Positions 11,337 through 19,400 of a stretch of DNA of 64,000 nt are shown piece after piece. The translations under genes and the position numbers were made by a program. The notes beneath the pieces are model-generated. The model was not told where the DNA came from. It did not search any database and saw only the letters and a program-made list of their open reading frames with translations. The stretch is taken from the NCBI GenBank assembly GCA_027315315.1, contig DAHUYG010000009.1, positions 1 through 64,000 of the forward strand, given 5' to 3'. Each line of letters starts with the position of its first letter. Within the stretch, counting starts at the first letter, position 1. The DNA comes from Acidimicrobiaceae bacterium (GTDB lineage Bacteria > Actinomycetota > Acidimicrobiia > Acidimicrobiales > RAAP-2).

Positions 11337-12407
11337 GTGGACGAGCTGATGGCGATCGGAACATTCGCCCGGCGCTCTGGCGTCTCGGTGAAGCGTCTCC
11401 GGAGCTATGCGGCGAGCGGCCTGCTCGCCCCGGCGGCGGTCGACGCCGACTCCGGTTACCGCTACTACCGGCCCGATCAGTTGCTCGAGGCCCAAACCAT
11501 CGACACGCTGCGACGGGCCGGCGTCTCGCTGGCCGAAATCGGACACTTCCTCCGGGCGCCGTCGACCGAGCAGCTGGCCCGCTGGGCGGCGCAGGCCACC
11601 AGGCGGGCCGCCCAGAGCCAGGACGCATTGTCCTGCGTTGGCAGGCTTCTCCACTTGGACGAGGGAACCCGAGCGGCGCGAATCGAAAAGGGGGCGACGA
11701 TGACCAGCCTGAAGACGGCGGGCCGCACCGAGAGGGGCCCGGCGCGCGAGTCCAACCAGGATGCGTATCTCGAACGCGAGCGGCTTCTCGTGATCGCCGA
11801 CGGAATGGGGGGACCTCCGGGAGGCCACGTCGCCTCGTCGATGGCGGTGGCGATCTGCGATGCCGCGATCCTCGGTCGCTCGATCGACGAGCTCTGCGCC
11901 GGGGTCCGGGCAGCCAACCGCGCGATCTGGGACCGCGCGTGCTCGGAGCCTGGCCTCGCCGGGATGGGCACCACGATCTGCGCGGCCGCCCTCCTGGGGG
12001 AAGGGCAACTGGCCCTGGTTCACGTCGGGGACAGCCGCGCATATCTGTTCCGGAGCCCCTCGCTCGTGAGGCTGACCGACGACCACACGGTGACCGCGGA
12101 GCTGATCCGAAACGGTGAGCTCACCCCGGGCGATGCACGGCGGCATCCCCATCACGGAGTGCTCACCCGCGCACTGGGCGTGGCGCCCAACGTCGAGGTG
12201 GAGGTCTCCTCCAGTGCGCTCACCCCGGGCGACCGCATCCTGCTCTGCACCGACGGGGTCACCAACGAACTTTCCGACGATCAGATCGCCGGTGTGCTGG
12301 GCGGCATCGAGGACCTCGCCCAGGCCGCGTCCGGACTCGTCGACCTGGCGATCGCGAGCGGCGGGGGGGACGACGCAACCGCCGCCGTGGCCGAGGTTTT
12401 CACATGA
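11337..12407 (+). CDS. MerR-type DNA-binding domain fused to a PP2C protein phosphatase
   Basis: A 356-residue fusion. Residues 5-75 form a MerR helix-turn-helix (IGTFARRSGVSVKRLRSYAASG, then YRYYRPDQL). After a linker, residues 125-356 form a PP2C-type Ser/Thr phosphatase with RESNQDAYL, ADGMGG, GTTI, VHVGDSRAYL, LTDDHT and CTDGV, so its metal-binding aspartates appear intact. An internal ATG at 11700 with a GGGGGCG sequence before it could make the phosphatase alone. The start used is GTG at 11337; ATG at 11349 is an alternative. A DNA-binding phosphatase could link a dephosphorylation signal to transcription (inference). Confidence 0.85.
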   Translation: MDELMAIGTFARRSGVSVKRLRSYAASGLLAPAAVDADSGYRYYRPDQLLEAQTIDTLRRAGVSLAEIGHFLRAPSTEQLARWAAQATRRAAQSQDALSCVGRLLHLDEGTRAARIEKGATMTSLKTAGRTERGPARESNQDAYLERERLLVIADGMGGPPGGHVASSMAVAICDAAILGRSIDELCAGVRAANRAIWDRACSEPGLAGMGTTICAAALLGEGQLALVHVGDSRAYLFRSPSLVRLTDDHTVTAELIRNGELTPGDARRHPHHGVLTRALGVAPNVEVEVSSSALTPGDRILLCTDGVTNELSDDQIAGVLGGIEDLAQAASGLVDLAIASGGGDDATAAVAEVFT

Positions 12408-12502
12408 CCCGACGAGCGGGCGGCGGTGGGGGGTCCACCGGACGCGGGCGCCACGGTCCTCGGTCTGGGCCGGAGACCGGCCAGCCCGGGTAGCCCGAGC
12501 TC

Positions 12503-12531
12503 TTGCACCCGCCTCACAAATGTCTTATAGT
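12503..12531 (+). promoter_or_regulatory. Strong sigma-70-type promoter of the helD leader
   Basis: The -35 box TTGCAC (12503-12508) and -10 box TATAGT (12526-12531) are separated by exactly 17 bases. This is the best vegetative promoter in the window. The predicted start is near 12538. Confidence 0.75.
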
Positions 12532-12536
12532 GACAA

Positions 12537-12652
12537 CTCGCAAGCCCCGATTGAACGAAATCAATCGTCCGAGGAGCCCAGAGTCCGCCCTGGTAGTGAC
12601 CTTGAGGTTTGTAGTTTGATCATCTAGAATCCAGGCCGACATGCGTCGGCCT
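12537..12652 (+). ncRNA. Structured leader RNA or small RNA before helD
   Basis: From the predicted transcription start the RNA begins near CGCAAGCCCC, whose reverse complement GGGGCTTGCG matches one arm of the rifamycin-associated element as I remember it. A 7-bp stem-loop follows at 12548-12567 (CGATTGA and TCAATCG). A perfect 8-bp hairpin closes the segment at 12633-12652. The region has no reading frame of note and lower GC than its surroundings. It may be an attenuator or an independent small RNA. Confidence 0.45.
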
Positions 12653-12659
12653 ATTTGCG
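12633..12659 (+). terminator. Terminator-like hairpin in the helD leader
   Basis: AGGCCGAC (12633-12640) and GTCGGCCT (12645-12652) pair perfectly around a four-base loop, followed by ATTTGCG. The U-tract is short, so termination may be partial. It lies about 75 bases before the helD start. Confidence 0.45.
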
Positions 12660-12725
12660 CGTTCATTTGTGCCCTGCCGGCGCGCCTGCGCCCGCCGGGT
12701 GCTCCCTCGACGAGGGAGCGGATCG

Positions 12726-14774
12726 GTGGGTGACGGAGAGTCGCCCCCAAGGAAGAGCGGCGATCCCGAGATCCGCCGGGAGCAGCGGGTGCTCGATCGG
12801 GCCCACGAGGCGCTCCGCGCGATGCGTGCCCGTGCCCAGGGGTTGCTGGACGACCTGCGGGCGGCAGGGAGGCCCGATCTCGAGTACGAGGCGGCCCTGG
12901 TGCGGCGGGTGCAGAGCCTCGGCGAGAGCCGACGGCCGCTGCTCTTCGGGCGGATCGACGAGGTCACCGGTGCGCACTGGCGCATCGGTCGGCGCCACGT
13001 CGAAGAGGACGGCGGCGACGTGCTCGTCGTCGACTGGCGCGCGCCGGTCTCGGTCCCCTTCTACCGAGCGCGACCCGGTGAGGCGCTCGGATTGGCCCGT
13101 CGGCGCCAGATCATGGTGGAGGCACACCGGGTCCTGGCGATCGCCGACGACGTCTTCGACGCCCAACTGCTGGATCCCGGCGCGGCAAGGCTGCGGGGCG
13201 GCGATGCCCTGCTGCAGGAGCTCGAACGCGCCCGCTCGGGCGAGATGCTGGACATCGTCGCGACCATCCAGGCCGAGCAGGACGAGATCATCCGCGGCCC
13301 GCTCGAGGGCACCGTGGTGGTCCAAGGAGGGCCGGGGACCGGCAAGACGGCGGTCGGGCTCCACCGCGCCGCCTATCTCCTCTACAACCATCCCGAGTTG
13401 GCCCGGTCCGGGGTCCTGGTGCTCGGACCGACGCGGGCGTTCCTCCGCTACATCGCGCAGGTGCTGCCCTCGCTGGGTGAGGAGGCCGTCGTCCAGACCA
13501 CTGTTGGCGATCTCGCGCCCCGGGTCCGCATCGGCGCCACCGATCCTCCCTCGGTCGCCCGGTTGAAGGGTGACCCACGGATGGCCGAGGTCATCGCGAG
13601 AGCCCTCGCGATGCGGCGCTCCCCGGCGGGCGACCCGGTCCGCCTCGGCGCGCGCCACCTTTCGGTCTCGCTCGGCCCCGAAGAGATCGATGCCCAGGTC
13701 GCCCTGGTGGCGCGTGCCGAGCCCCCCTCCAAGACGGGCCGCGCCGCCCTGCGCTCCAGGCTCATCGGGCTCGCCCGGCAGCGGCTCCGGGACGAGGGCC
13801 GCATCGGCGCCGACGAGGAGTGGTTCGGACGCGAGCTCTCGGCCTCGGGGCGGTTCAGGGCGCTCCTCGACCACCTGTGGCCCTCGATCTCCCCCAAGCA
13901 GTTGGTCGGCGACCTTCTGTCGCGCCCCGGGGTGCTGGCCGGGGCGGCCGATGGGATCCTCGAGCCCGAGGAGACCGAGACGCTCCTGCGCACGCGGACC
14001 GGTGCGATCGGTCGGGTCCGCTGGACGCCCGACGACCTGGCCCTCTTGGACGAGGCGAGCTTCCGCATCAACGGCCGGACCCGGAGCTATGGCCACATCG
14101 TGTGCGACGAGGCCCAGGATCTCTCGCCGATGCAGCTTCGGATGATCGCCCGGCGCACGGCATCGGGCTCGCTGACCGTCCTCGGAGACATCGCCCAGGC
14201 CACCGGCTCGCATCCCTACTCGGGATGGGGGGAGATCCTGCCCTTCTTGCCCCCGACGCCACAGCTTCGCCGCGAGGAGCTGACCGTGGGCTACCGAGCC
14301 CCGGCCCAGATCCTGCAACTCGCGTCTCGGCTCCTATCGGTCGCAGCCCCCTCGGTGAACCCGACGACATCGATCCGAATCGGGCGCCACGAACCGTCGT
14401 TCTTGCGCTGCGCGGCGGGGCGGTCGGGCGCAGAGGGCCTGAGGGCGGCGCTGTCGCTCGCCAAAGACGGCCACCTCGTCGGGCTGATCGTGCCCGAGGG
14501 ACCCCTCGAAGGGGAGCTTCGGCGGGCCGCCCGGCACGAGCCGAGAATGGGGCTCCTCGACGAGCACGGCATCACCCGACCGGTCACCCTCGTGCCGGCG
14601 CCGCTCGCGAAGGGCCTGGAGTTCGACGCCGCCGTGGTCGTGGAGCCGGCGGCGATCGCGGGGACCGAGCTCGTGGGCCTCCGCCTGCTGTACGTGGCCC
14701 TGACCCGCCCGATCCAGCGCCTGCTCATCGTCCACGAGCAGCCGCTGCCGGCCCCGCTCGTCGAAACCGGCTGA
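12726..14774 (+). CDS. helD: HelD-type UvrD/Rep-like helicase, RNA polymerase recycling factor
   Basis: A 682-residue superfamily 1 ATPase. Walker A GGPGTGKT is at 201-208 and Walker B CDEAQD around 460. The N-terminal coiled coil (REQRVLDRAHEALRAMRARA) and the WRIGRRH/VVDWRAPVSVPFY block are typical of HelD, which removes RNA polymerase from nucleic acid and, in the HelR branch, protects it from rifamycins. The GTG at 12726 is preferred because a GAGGGA sequence precedes it; an in-frame GTG at 12669 would add 19 poor residues. The promoter and structured leader upstream suggest control at the RNA level. Which HelD class it belongs to needs alignment. Confidence 0.85.
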   Translation: MGDGESPPRKSGDPEIRREQRVLDRAHEALRAMRARAQGLLDDLRAAGRPDLEYEAALVRRVQSLGESRRPLLFGRIDEVTGAHWRIGRRHVEEDGGDVLVVDWRAPVSVPFYRARPGEALGLARRRQIMVEAHRVLAIADDVFDAQLLDPGAARLRGGDALLQELERARSGEMLDIVATIQAEQDEIIRGPLEGTVVVQGGPGTGKTAVGLHRAAYLLYNHPELARSGVLVLGPTRAFLRYIAQVLPSLGEEAVVQTTVGDLAPRVRIGATDPPSVARLKGDPRMAEVIARALAMRRSPAGDPVRLGARHLSVSLGPEEIDAQVALVARAEPPSKTGRAALRSRLIGLARQRLRDEGRIGADEEWFGRELSASGRFRALLDHLWPSISPKQLVGDLLSRPGVLAGAADGILEPEETETLLRTRTGAIGRVRWTPDDLALLDEASFRINGRTRSYGHIVCDEAQDLSPMQLRMIARRTASGSLTVLGDIAQATGSHPYSGWGEILPFLPPTPQLRREELTVGYRAPAQILQLASRLLSVAAPSVNPTTSIRIGRHEPSFLRCAAGRSGAEGLRAALSLAKDGHLVGLIVPEGPLEGELRRAARHEPRMGLLDEHGITRPVTLVPAPLAKGLEFDAAVVVEPAAIAGTELVGLRLLYVALTRPIQRLLIVHEQPLPAPLVETG

Positions 14775-14905
14775 CCAGCGGGGGGCCGGGCGCCCGTCGA
14801 CGGCCGGGCATCTGGGACGGGCGATCCCGGCGGGTCTCACCTGCACGGTCCGCTTCCGAATCAGGGCCAGCGGGTAACTTCGACACGAAGAAAGAAGGGG
14901 ACGAG

Positions 14906-15052
14906 GTGTCTGACAGCAAGAGTCTGTCGCCGGTGATCTGGCGCTGTTCACGCTGTGCGTCCCTTGTGCATCCGTCGGACGAGGATGCGCCCGTCGCATG
15001 GTGCCCGAGGTGTCGCCGAATCAGCGAGGCCATCAGGGACGGAGGGCCCTGA
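14906..15052 (+). CDS. Small zinc-ribbon protein, 48 residues
   Basis: A GTG at 14906 follows GAAGGGGACGAG, a good ribosome-binding site. The protein has two CxxC knuckles (WRCSRCASL and WCPRCRRI), as in rubredoxin-like zinc ribbons. It is too short to assign a function. It lies between helD and the exonuclease gene with no close partner. Confidence 0.6.
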   Translation: MSDSKSLSPVIWRCSRCASLVHPSDEDAPVAWCPRCRRISEAIRDGGP

Positions 15053-15439
15053 GCCGCCCGAGGACCTCGACATCGCTCTCGCGTGGGTCGAAATGCCGAG
15101 CCCATGTGGCGCGCCTTGGGCGGTCCCGTCCCGTTCGCCACCGCGAGGGCTAGCCGCAAACGGGGGTCGCACCCCGGGCCATGCCCCGGGCCCTCGACGG
15201 ACAAGCGGCGCGGGTCCGGCTCCTCGAGGTGCGCCAGTGACCCGATGCCGCAGCGCTCGGTGACACTCCCGGTGCGAGGAAGACGTCGGAGCGGTCGAGC
15301 GAAGAAGCTGGCGCCGACCGGGTCGGCACCGAGGGGAGCGACCGGCGGCCCTCGGGACCAATCCCGAATCCTGTGCCAGGCTCGCGGCATCGATCGCCCG
15401 GTGGGGTTCCGAAATGCGCTTCTGGACAGTGAGAACATC
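15053..15439. other. Intergenic region, no gene seen
   Basis: About 390 bases of high-GC sequence. I see no gene, hairpin with a T-run or clear promoter. The frame of the following exonuclease is open back to 15083, but those residues have no domain character. Confidence 0.35.
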
Positions 15440-16327
15440 ATGAGGGTGTTCCTGGTGGACGGGACCTATGAGTTGTTCCGCCACTTCTTCGGCCAGCCCC
15501 CGCGCGAGTCAGAGGACGGCACGGAGATCGGCGCCACGCGCGGCGTGCTCCTCTCGGTCCTCCAGCTCCTGAGCGAGGGGGCCACCCACGTGGGGGTCGC
15601 CACCGACCACGTCATCGAGTCGTTCCGCAACGAGCTGTGGCCGGGGTACAAGACGGGCGAGGGCGTCGATCCGCTGCTCTTCAACCAGTTCGAGCTCCTG
15701 GAGCGGTCCCTCGACGCCATGGGGCTCACGGTTTGGCCCATGGTGGAGCTCGAGGCGGACGACGCCCTTGCCTCGGCCGCCGCCGTCGCCGCCGGGGACG
15801 ACTCGGTGGATCGGGTGATCATCTGCACCCCGGACAAGGACCTCGCCCAGTGCGTGATGGGCGACCGGGTCGTGCAGCTCGACCGACGGCGGGACACGAC
15901 CATCGACGCGGCGGGCGTCGAGGAGAAGTTCGGCGTGCGGCCCGCCTCGATCCCCGACTGGCTGGCGCTGGTGGGCGATTCGGCCGACGGCTTCCCCGGC
16001 CTCCAGGGCTGGGGAAAGGTCTCGGCGGCGACGGTCCTCGCCCACTACGGGCACCTCGAGGAGATCCCCGACGACGCCGGGGCGTGGGACGAAGGAGTCC
16101 GACGCCGCGTGCGCGGTGCCCCGGCCCTCGCCCGACGGTTGGCCGACGAGCGGGAGCTGGCGATGCTGTTCCGCACGCTGGCCACGCTCCGGATCGAGCC
16201 CACGCTGCTCGCAGGCGCTTCGGACCTGCGGTGGGAAGGCCCAAGACCCGAGTTCGCCGAGGTCTGCGAGTACCTTCGCGATCCCTCGCTCGCCCGAAGG
16301 ACCCACGCACTGGCGGAGTCAAGCTAG
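15440..16327 (+). CDS. 5'-3' exonuclease (Pol I N-terminal / FEN-like)
   Basis: A 295-residue stand-alone flap endonuclease/5' nuclease homologous to the N-terminal domain of DNA polymerase I. Conserved acidic residues appear in FLVDGTYEL, VELEADDALASAAA, CTPDKDLAQCV and LVGDSADGFPGLQGWG, the last being the helix-hairpin-helix segment. It would trim flaps or RNA primers. The ATG at 15440 starts directly at MRVFLVDG, the family start. Confidence 0.9.
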   Translation: MRVFLVDGTYELFRHFFGQPPRESEDGTEIGATRGVLLSVLQLLSEGATHVGVATDHVIESFRNELWPGYKTGEGVDPLLFNQFELLERSLDAMGLTVWPMVELEADDALASAAAVAAGDDSVDRVIICTPDKDLAQCVMGDRVVQLDRRRDTTIDAAGVEEKFGVRPASIPDWLALVGDSADGFPGLQGWGKVSAATVLAHYGHLEEIPDDAGAWDEGVRRRVRGAPALARRLADERELAMLFRTLATLRIEPTLLAGASDLRWEGPRPEFAEVCEYLRDPSLARRTHALAESS

Positions 16328-16344
16328 ACGGGAGGGGGGCTGGC

Positions 16345-16350
16345 TAGGGT
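16345..16350 (+). promoter_or_regulatory. Leaderless -10 box of the FrhB-like gene
   Basis: TAGGGT ends 8 bases before the GTG at 16359. Confidence 0.5.
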
Positions 16351-16358
16351 TAGCTCCC

Positions 16359-17486
16359 GTGCCTCCCGAGAAGCTCCACTGGTCCCACCTGTACCAAGAA
16401 GTGGTCACCTCCGGACTCTGCACGGGGTGCGCCGCGTGCGTGGTGGTGTGCCCCTATGACGTCTTGGAGTACGACGATGCCGACGGGCGCTACAAGCCCT
16501 GGCACGTGGACGCCGAGGGCGGTCGCGACGACTGCACGCACGGCGCCAAGGGCTGCACGCTTTGCACCAGGGCCTGCCCGCGCTTTCGGGACTGGGAGAC
16601 CGAGGTCGACCACCACATGTTCGGCCGGGACCGCACCGAAGAGGAGGTCTCGGGCATCTCCTCGTCGATCGTGCTCGCCCGTGCGACGAACCACGACGTC
16701 CTCGAGGTGGGCCAGGACGGGGGCTTCGTCTCGGCGCTGCTCATCTGGGCCCTCGAGCACGACCAGATCGATGCTGCGCTCGTCTCGGATCTGGAGGGCG
16801 ACGGGACGAGCTGGAAGGCGACCCCCGCGGTGGCCCGGACCCGGGAGGAGATCCTGGCGACGGCGGGGTCGCGCTACACCTACTGCGCGAACACGATGGC
16901 CTACGCGGAGGCGACCGGTGGCGGCGCCGAGCGGCTGGCGCTGGTTGGGATGGGATGCCAGACCTCGGCGACGGCCATCATGTCGGCGCGCAAGGCGGGC
17001 AAGGTGGCCCGGCGCTTCAGCCTCTCGATCGGGCTGCTGTGCTCCAAGACCTTCGACGACGCGATCTTCTCCGAGCTCTTCGAGGCGCGTTACGGCCTGA
17101 GGCGCGAGGAGATCCAGAAGATGAACATCAAGGGCGTCTTCCAGCTCTGGATGCGCGACGGGTCCTATCACGAGGTGCCCCTGAAGGAGGCCCACGCCTG
17201 GACCCGGGAGGGCTGCAAGGCCTGTCCGGACTTCGCGGCCGAGCACGCTGACATCTCGACCGGCGGGATCGGGGCCTTCAACGACTGGACCCTCACGATC
17301 GTCCGCACCGAGCGCGGCCGGGAGATCTTCGACGCCATGGTGGCCGACGGCGCGGTCGAGATCCGATCGATCGAGGACGACCCCGGCGCCCTCGCCCTCC
17401 TGCGCCGACTCAGCACCGTGAGCCGCAAGCGGTGGCCGGCGACCGCCGTACCCATGCCCGGGAGAATCCCGGTCAGCGCCCGCTGA
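16359..17486 (+). CDS. Coenzyme F420 hydrogenase/dehydrogenase beta-subunit-like (FrhB) flavoprotein
   Basis: A 375-residue FrhB-family protein. Two ferredoxin-type cysteine groups lie at the N-terminus: CTGCAACVVVCP (Cys21, 24, 27, 31) and CTLCTRACP (Cys66, 69, 73). The FrhB N- and C-domains follow, with VGQDGGFVSALLIWAL and LVGMGCQTSATAIM, then CKACPDFAAEHADIS, another cysteine group. Family members pass electrons between F420, FAD and Fe-S clusters. No partner hydrogenase or dehydrogenase subunit is nearby, so the electron partner is unknown. The GTG start is supported by the TAGGGT box. Confidence 0.85.
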   Translation: MPPEKLHWSHLYQEVVTSGLCTGCAACVVVCPYDVLEYDDADGRYKPWHVDAEGGRDDCTHGAKGCTLCTRACPRFRDWETEVDHHMFGRDRTEEEVSGISSSIVLARATNHDVLEVGQDGGFVSALLIWALEHDQIDAALVSDLEGDGTSWKATPAVARTREEILATAGSRYTYCANTMAYAEATGGGAERLALVGMGCQTSATAIMSARKAGKVARRFSLSIGLLCSKTFDDAIFSELFEARYGLRREEIQKMNIKGVFQLWMRDGSYHEVPLKEAHAWTREGCKACPDFAAEHADISTGGIGAFNDWTLTIVRTERGREIFDAMVADGAVEIRSIEDDPGALALLRRLSTVSRKRWPATAVPMPGRIPVSAR

Positions 17487-17487
17487 G

Positions 17488-18171
17488 CTACCCGCCGAGC
17501 GCCCGGGCGCGCTCGAACACGGCGTCGAACATCTCGGTGGTGAGCATCCTCGTGAAGGTGTTGCGCTGGCTCGGGTGGTATGAGGAGACGACCACCCGCC
17601 CCCCGTCGAGCGCCGTCTCGGCCAGGTGGGCGAAGCGAGGCCTCGGCCGGAGGCCGAACGCGGTGCCGAGGGCATGGAGGGCGAAGGCCCCGAGGGCGAC
17701 GTAGACCCGGGCCCCCTCGAGGAGCTCGAGCTCGCGCTCGAGGTACCGATGGCAGGCGTCGCGCTCGAGGGTGGTCGGCTTGTTGTCCGGCGGGGCACAA
17801 CGGACGGCCGCGGTCACGAAGGCACCCCTGAGAGTCAGCCCGTCGCCCCGCCCGCTACTCGTGGGCTGGCTCGCATAGCCGGCCCGGTGGAGGGCGGCGT
17901 ACAGCCAGTCGCCGGACCGGTCCCCGCTGAACATGCGTCCGGTCCGGTTCGCCCCGTGTGCGGCGGGCGCCAACCCGACCACCACGAGGCTCGCCCCCGG
18001 GTCGCCGAATCCGGGCACCGGCCGTCCCCAGTAGGGCTGGTCGCCAAAGGAGCGACGCGGCTCGGCGGCGACCCGCTCCCGCCATTCGACGAGCCGTGGG
18101 CAGCGCCGGCAGGCGACGATCTCGGCCTCGAGGAGGTCGAGCGGGCTCCGCATCAAGTCGGCCGCGTGCAC
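17488..18171 (-). CDS. Type-5 (UdgB-like) uracil-DNA glycosylase
   Basis: A 227-residue family 5 uracil-DNA glycosylase removing uracil and other deaminated bases. Iron-sulfur ligands are in CRRC (21 and 24), with further cysteines in RCAPPDNK and ACHRYL. Motif 1 GLAPAAHGANRTGRMFSGD lacks the usual catalytic Asp/Asn of family 1, as expected, and motif 3 HPSQRNT is present. The GTG start is 6 bases from TAGGCT. It is divergent from the phosphomutase operon, their -10 boxes overlapping by two bases. Confidence 0.92.
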   Translation of the reverse strand: MHAADLMRSPLDLLEAEIVACRRCPRLVEWRERVAAEPRRSFGDQPYWGRPVPGFGDPGASLVVVGLAPAAHGANRTGRMFSGDRSGDWLYAALHRAGYASQPTSSGRGDGLTLRGAFVTAAVRCAPPDNKPTTLERDACHRYLERELELLEGARVYVALGAFALHALGTAFGLRPRPRFAHLAETALDGGRVVVSSYHPSQRNTFTRMLTTEMFDAVFERARALGG

Positions 18172-18177
18172 CGCCTG

Positions 18178-18187
18178 AGCCTACGAT
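18178..18187. promoter_or_regulatory. Overlapping divergent -10 boxes
   Basis: On the minus strand TAGGCT (18178-18183) lies 6 bases before the glycosylase GTG. On the plus strand TACGAT (18182-18187) lies 8 bases before the phosphomutase GTG. The two boxes overlap by two bases, so polymerase binding to one should exclude the other. Confidence 0.5.
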
Positions 18188-18195
18188 GAGGGGTC

Positions 18196-18909
18196 GTGCC
18201 GCCCCCCCAGCGTCAGAAGGTCGCACGCGCCACACGCGTCGTGGGGGCGGCCCGGGCGACCGCCACACGGCGCGCCAAGGCGGCCGCGAGGCCCACGGTC
18301 GTCCTGCTCGTCCGGCACGGTGTGACCCCGACGACCGGGAAGGTCCTGCCGGGGCGGGCCCCGGGCCTGCACCTCTCGGAGGCCGGTCGGGCCCAGGCCG
18401 AGCGGGTCGCCGAGCGCATCGGCGCGCTCCGTCCAGCGCCGAGCGCCATCTACTCCTCGCCCATGGAGCGGACCCGGGAGACGGCGGCCCCGATCGCAAA
18501 GGCGCTCGGTCTGCGGGTCCGCACCAACCCCGGGCTCCTCGACGCCGCGGTCGGCGAGTGGGAGGGCAAGTCGCTCAAGGTGCTCGCACGCAAGCCGGAG
18601 TGGCGCACGGTGATCGGTTGGCCGACCGGGTTCCGGGTCCCCGGCGGCGAGTCGTTCGCCGAGATGGCGACGCGCGCCGTCGACACCGTGCTCGCCCTCG
18701 CCGAGGAGCACCGGGGCGAGCGCATCGTGTGCGTCTCGCACGCCGACCCCATCCAGAGCGTCGTCGCCGCCATGGCCGGCGTCCCGCTCGACATGGCCCA
18801 GCGCATCGCGATCTCGCCGGCGTCGGTCTCCGCCCTCGTGCTCGGGGGTGGGAGGCCGATGGTCCTGTGCGTCAACTCGACGTCGCTCGAGGAGCTGGTG
18901 CCGGGGTGA
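18196..18909 (+). CDS. Histidine phosphatase, MSMEG_4193-type putative phosphomutase
   Basis: A 237-residue phosphoglycerate-mutase-like phosphatase. The catalytic LVRHG motif is near residue 37; the second half has CVSHADPI with the second catalytic His. An Arg/Ala-rich N-terminal extension of about 30 residues precedes the domain. This is the first gene of a conserved actinobacterial trio (phosphomutase, DUF3090, SCO1664) whose role is unknown but which often lies next to mshC. The stop overlaps the next start by GTGA. Confidence 0.88.
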   Translation: MPPPQRQKVARATRVVGAARATATRRAKAAARPTVVLLVRHGVTPTTGKVLPGRAPGLHLSEAGRAQAERVAERIGALRPAPSAIYSSPMERTRETAAPIAKALGLRVRTNPGLLDAAVGEWEGKSLKVLARKPEWRTVIGWPTGFRVPGGESFAEMATRAVDTVLALAEEHRGERIVCVSHADPIQSVVAAMAGVPLDMAQRIAISPASVSALVLGGGRPMVLCVNSTSLEELVPG

Positions 18910-19400
18910 GCGAGCACGACATCGACCTGCCCGACGAGTTCACCGTCGGGACAGTGGGACCGGTCGGCCAGCGCGTCTTTCTGCTCCAGAGCCGGCGGGG
19001 CGCCGAGATCCTCACCTTGAAGGTCGAGAAGCAGCAGGTCGCGGTGCTGGCCAGCTACCTCGCCCGCATCGTGCGCGAGGTCGGTCGCCCGGGGCATCTG
19101 CCCCAGGACGTCGCGTTCCGCAGCGACGAGGAGGCGGCCTGGATCATCGGCACGATCGGGGTCTCCTACGACGAGGACACCTCGCGGGTCGTGGTGGTGG
19201 CCGAGGAGCTCGTCCCGGAGAACGAGGAGTCCTCCGTGGCGCGCTTCTCCATCACCCTCGAGCAGGCGGCGACGTTCGCCATCACCGCGACCGGCCTGGT
19301 CGAGGCGGGGCGGCCGCCGTGCCCGCTCTGCGGGCTCCCCCTGGATCCGGCGGGCCACGACTGCCCGCGCACGAACGGCCACCGGCCCCCGGCGGCGTGA
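18906..19400 (+). CDS. DUF3090 family protein
   Basis: A 164-residue protein of the DUF3090 family, found almost only in actinobacteria. FTVGTVGPVGQRVFLLQSR and the C-terminal CPLCGLPLDPAGHDCPRTNGH are characteristic; the tail could bind a metal through three cysteines and histidines. The function is unknown. It starts with a GTG that overlaps the phosphomutase stop and ends overlapping the SCO1664 start, so the three genes are translationally coupled. Confidence 0.9.
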   Translation: MSEHDIDLPDEFTVGTVGPVGQRVFLLQSRRGAEILTLKVEKQQVAVLASYLARIVREVGRPGHLPQDVAFRSDEEAAWIIGTIGVSYDEDTSRVVVVAEELVPENEESSVARFSITLEQAATFAITATGLVEAGRPPCPLCGLPLDPAGHDCPRTNGHRPPAA

